Source of the DNA: Candidatus Latescibacterota bacterium
Lineage (GTDB): Bacteria > Latescibacterota > Latescibacteria > Latescibacterales > Latescibacteraceae
Reading direction: 5' to 3'
NCBI GenBank assembly: GCA_016927495.1
Contig: JAFGMP010000018.1
Span: 1 to 36,501, forward strand
Length of the DNA stretch: 36,501 nt
This document shows, in pieces, positions 34,261 through 36,501 of this stretch (position 1 is the first letter of the stretch; each line of letters starts with the position of its first letter). A program made the position numbers and the translations under genes. The notes beneath the pieces are model-generated. The model searched no databases and was not told the origin of the DNA. It was given only the letters and a program-made list of their open reading frames with translations.

Positions 34261-35979
34261 TTACGGATACTCCACCTCCGCCCACCATTTCGGATTAATA
34301 TGTTTAAACAGGCTGTCACGTTCCGAAATCTCTTTTACCGATTCCCGTTCTTCTCTGGAAAGCGCTTTGCCTTCCGCCGCTCTATTGAGCAAATCGAGAA
34401 CTTTCAGGAAGTCCGAATGGTGGTTGGAGAAACGCATTTCCGCATAATCACGCGCCGACCAGGTGCTTATCAGAAACTGCCAGTCAGAGCTTTCGAGAAG
34501 CACCAGTTCACGGGCAAGCAGCCTGAGAAGAGACGGTACCGGTTCGTCGTGACGATCTCCGTATTTACGGGCAGCTTCCTGCATAAGCCGTTCGTCATTA
34601 TAGATGTGCTTCCATGTCCATTTCGTCCAGTCATTGAGCCATATCCAGTGAAATCCGCCTTTACCCCATGATCCTTCGGGAAGAGATACCACCTCGACAG
34701 CAGGATTTTCATCCCGGTATTCGCCCATGGTTGCCGCTTCGATTTCAGGGTCATTGGCGACTTCTTTCAGGACATAATAGAGCCAGCGCGGCCCCTCGAA
34801 CCACCAGTGGCCGAACAGTTCCGCATCGAACGGAGCGCATATTATCGGTGGATGGCCGTCTGAGTTGCCTTCACCATTGGATATATCACGGACGAGGTTT
34901 TTAAAATGATAGGCGTTCTCACGGATTCTTGCCTCAACCATTTCAGGTTCATACACATGTTTATCCGCAAGGTCCGCTTTTGAGGAGGTTACCCGCCAAT
35001 AGCGGTGGCCACCCGGAAAATGCTTTTTGTGAAAGTCAAGGTAAGCGCCGTCACCGGGATAACCATGCTCTCCGCTCCAGACCTGCAGGCCGGTATCGGG
35101 GTCACGGGTAAATATTGTCACCGGCGCTTTTCCCTCAACGCTCGCGGCATAATACAGCTTGTGGGAAGATTTGGCGCTGTCCTCGTCGAGAGGTTTGTAC
35201 TGGCTTTCGAAGTTTTTCCATAACTGTTTCAGGGAACTGAAACGGTCAAGATATACACCGATTGCTTTTCCGCCTTTCAGAAGATGCGTATCGATGATAA
35301 AATATTCGATACCGTTTTCGCTGAGGAACTCCTCGACTCCTTTGCGCTTTCTGGGACCACCAAAACCTTCTATAGGCGGAGTCCAGTCATACGAGGGACG
35401 GTATGCGCATTCAGGCAGCCATATGCCCCGTGGTTTACGACCGAAATGTCTGATATAAGTGTCCACACCAAGTTTGACCTGTGCCTGGACTGCCGAGTCT
35501 TCGCCCAAAAGCGGAAGATAACCGTGTGTGGCGGCACAGGTTATAATCTCTATGTGCCCCTGATCCTGGAGACGTTTGAATGCTGCCGGAATGTTTCTAC
35601 CGAGTGAATCAATAAAATACGTCCTGATATCACCGTAAAATGTTTCCCACATGCGGGCTACATCATGACGGGCGTTATCCCCTATACGGAAAAATTCTCC
35701 GGCATCATGTTGAGCGGCTTCGATTTTCTGGTCGAGATATATCGCGAATTCATCCTTGAAAACCTGATCGCCAAGCATCTCCGAGAGAACAGGTGTAAGA
35801 CCGACCGTTATTTTCGGCGATATACCCTCGGATATGAGCTTGTCAAACATTTGCAGAAGAGGCAGATATGTTTCGGCAGCCGCCTCATTAATCCAGTCCA
35901 TTCCATGTGGCCATCTTCCGTGGGAGATAACATACGGCAGGTGACTGTGAAGTACAAATACAAGTTTTCCCATTGCCAT
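34261..35979 (-). CDS. GH57 1,4-alpha-glucan branching enzyme
   Basis: Glycoside hydrolase family 57 enzyme of 572 aa that makes alpha-1,6 branches in glycogen. N-terminal HSHLPYV is the GH57 opening motif. The nucleophile is Glu190 in GIWLPECAY and the acid/base Asp385 in CAPFDAELFGHWWFEG, both at positions close to those in the Thermococcus and Thermus branching enzymes. The C-terminal DUF1957-type helical domain is present (GSWGKGGFHWIWLNDWTKWTW). The start is ATG 35979, because GGAGG lies 7 bp upstream; a second ATG two codons later is too far. It overlaps the preceding gene's stop by one base, implying translational coupling. Confidence 0.94.
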   Translation of the reverse strand: MAMGKLVFVLHSHLPYVISHGRWPHGMDWINEAAAETYLPLLQMFDKLISEGISPKITVGLTPVLSEMLGDQVFKDEFAIYLDQKIEAAQHDAGEFFRIGDNARHDVARMWETFYGDIRTYFIDSLGRNIPAAFKRLQDQGHIEIITCAATHGYLPLLGEDSAVQAQVKLGVDTYIRHFGRKPRGIWLPECAYRPSYDWTPPIEGFGGPRKRKGVEEFLSENGIEYFIIDTHLLKGGKAIGVYLDRFSSLKQLWKNFESQYKPLDEDSAKSSHKLYYAASVEGKAPVTIFTRDPDTGLQVWSGEHGYPGDGAYLDFHKKHFPGGHRYWRVTSSKADLADKHVYEPEMVEARIRENAYHFKNLVRDISNGEGNSDGHPPIICAPFDAELFGHWWFEGPRWLYYVLKEVANDPEIEAATMGEYRDENPAVEVVSLPEGSWGKGGFHWIWLNDWTKWTWKHIYNDERLMQEAARKYGDRHDEPVPSLLRLLARELVLLESSDWQFLISTWSARDYAEMRFSNHHSDFLKVLDLLNRAAEGKALSREERESVKEISERDSLFKHINPKWWAEVEYP

Positions 35980-36501
35980 TATTCGACCTCCATGATTATC
36001 TCTACATTGATTTTTCTATCCTTTTCGGCGCTTATATTCCAAATCGGCATTATACAGGTGCTCTGATAATTGTGCTCAACGCCTCCCTCGGATTGAGACA
36101 CCGTTTCAACCGGCATTCGCCACAATATCGCCGGCTGTGAAAAGTGTATTTTTACAGTAAGCGGCATCCATTCCAATGTCATACACACTGAACTGACATC
36201 AGCCTCAACACCTTTTGAAGCCAGAAACGTTTCTTTCAGGGTTCGATCGGGAATCTCAAAGGATGAATCAGTCGATCGTCCGCTTTGTAATCCGAAATTC
36301 ATTTCCACTCCGAATAGAACATTTTCCGTATCACCCTTCAGTAGAACCGTATATTCGGCTTTCAACCGTGACCCGGATACCGGCATCGAGAAAGTCTTAC
36401 GGACAACCACCGGTACCATACCGCTGTTGGGATATATTCCACCTTTACGCGATAGGCATAAATAAGGTTCGGGTTTTTTATCCACCGACTCCACTTCATA
36501 A
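35979..36501 (-). CDS. C-terminal part of a probable GH57 alpha-amylase / 4-alpha-glucanotransferase (partial)
   Basis: The frame is open from the right window edge to the stop at 35979, so the 5' part is outside; the GTG at 36494 is internal. The visible 173 residues are all beta-rich: YLCLSRKGGIY, VVVRKTFSMPVSGSRLKAEYTVLLKGD, FGVEMNFGL, and an ending with VKIHFSQPAILWRMPVETVSQSEGG and YQSTCIMPIW. This resembles the DUF1926 C-terminal domain of GH57 amylases and glucanotransferases, and the gene is coupled to the GH57 branching enzyme. The catalytic domain cannot be checked here. Confidence 0.65.
   Translation of the reverse strand, partial: YEVESVDKKPEPYLCLSRKGGIYPNSGMVPVVVRKTFSMPVSGSRLKAEYTVLLKGDTENVLFGVEMNFGLQSGRSTDSSFEIPDRTLKETFLASKGVEADVSSVCMTLEWMPLTVKIHFSQPAILWRMPVETVSQSEGGVEHNYQSTCIMPIWNISAEKDRKINVEIIMEVE

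Overview
The window looks like chromosomal DNA from an uncultured, Gram-negative-type bacterium with a saccharolytic, partly marine or sediment style of life. The signs are several Sec- or Tat-exported hydrolases, a formylglycine-type sulfatase, a GH29 fucosidase, Tat-exported Gfo/Idh/MocA and RraA-like sugar-acid enzymes, GH57 glycogen enzymes, a split transketolase and many short dispersed intergenic repeats. This mix is familiar from Latescibacterota, KSB1, Planctomycetes and similar groups. No rRNA or tRNA was seen, so the phylum is an inference and is left open.

Layout, left to right. (1) 1-3.8 kb: two alpha/beta-hydrolase esterases on + (the first cut by the window edge) and a convergent exported beta-propeller-like protein of unknown role. 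(2) 4.0-7.0 kb: an AT-rich accessory island with a membrane-anchored hypothetical protein, a YvbK-like GNAT acetyltransferase and a PIN toxin-antitoxin pair. Three near-identical double-hairpin repeats separate the genes. (3) 7.0-16.2 kb: a Tat-exported Gfo/Idh/MocA oxidoreductase, divergent from a six-gene + strand run: RraA-like aldolase, small membrane protein, exported two-domain esterase, MFS transporter, exported carbon-nitrogen hydrolase and Tat-type sulfatase. A near-consensus promoter lies at 8652-8680. (4) 16.3-18.5 kb: MazG and a lone dihydrolipoyl dehydrogenase, closed by a terminator. (5) 18.7-26.7 kb, - strand: GH29 alpha-L-fucosidase and L-fucose isomerase, then IMPACT-family, PH-domain and ACT-domain proteins and a soluble hybrid histidine kinase. 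(6) 27.0-31.4 kb, - strand: a Phd/PIN module, rhomboid protease plus carbon-nitrogen hydrolase, and split transketolase plus ferredoxin with a terminator. (7) 32.2-36.5 kb: an NCS2 purine permease, a DUF433 antitoxin-like remnant running antisense into its 3' end, a repeat mosaic, and a GH57 branching enzyme coupled to the C-terminal part of what is probably a second GH57 enzyme.

How the parts may fit together. Regions 1 and 3 look like a catabolic locus for an acylated, sulfated and possibly amide-bearing compound. Ester, sulfate and C-N bonds would be cut outside the cytoplasm, the product imported by the MFS carrier and finished by an RraA-type aldolase. No polysaccharide lyase or other glycoside hydrolase is in that run, so the substrate is unknown. 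Region 5 releases and isomerises L-fucose. The transketolase and the GH57 pair serve central carbon and glycogen metabolism. The most notable candidates for new biology are the 8.8-16.2 kb operon with its exported nitrilase-superfamily enzyme, and the repeat-separated island in which two unrelated genes share the same leader.
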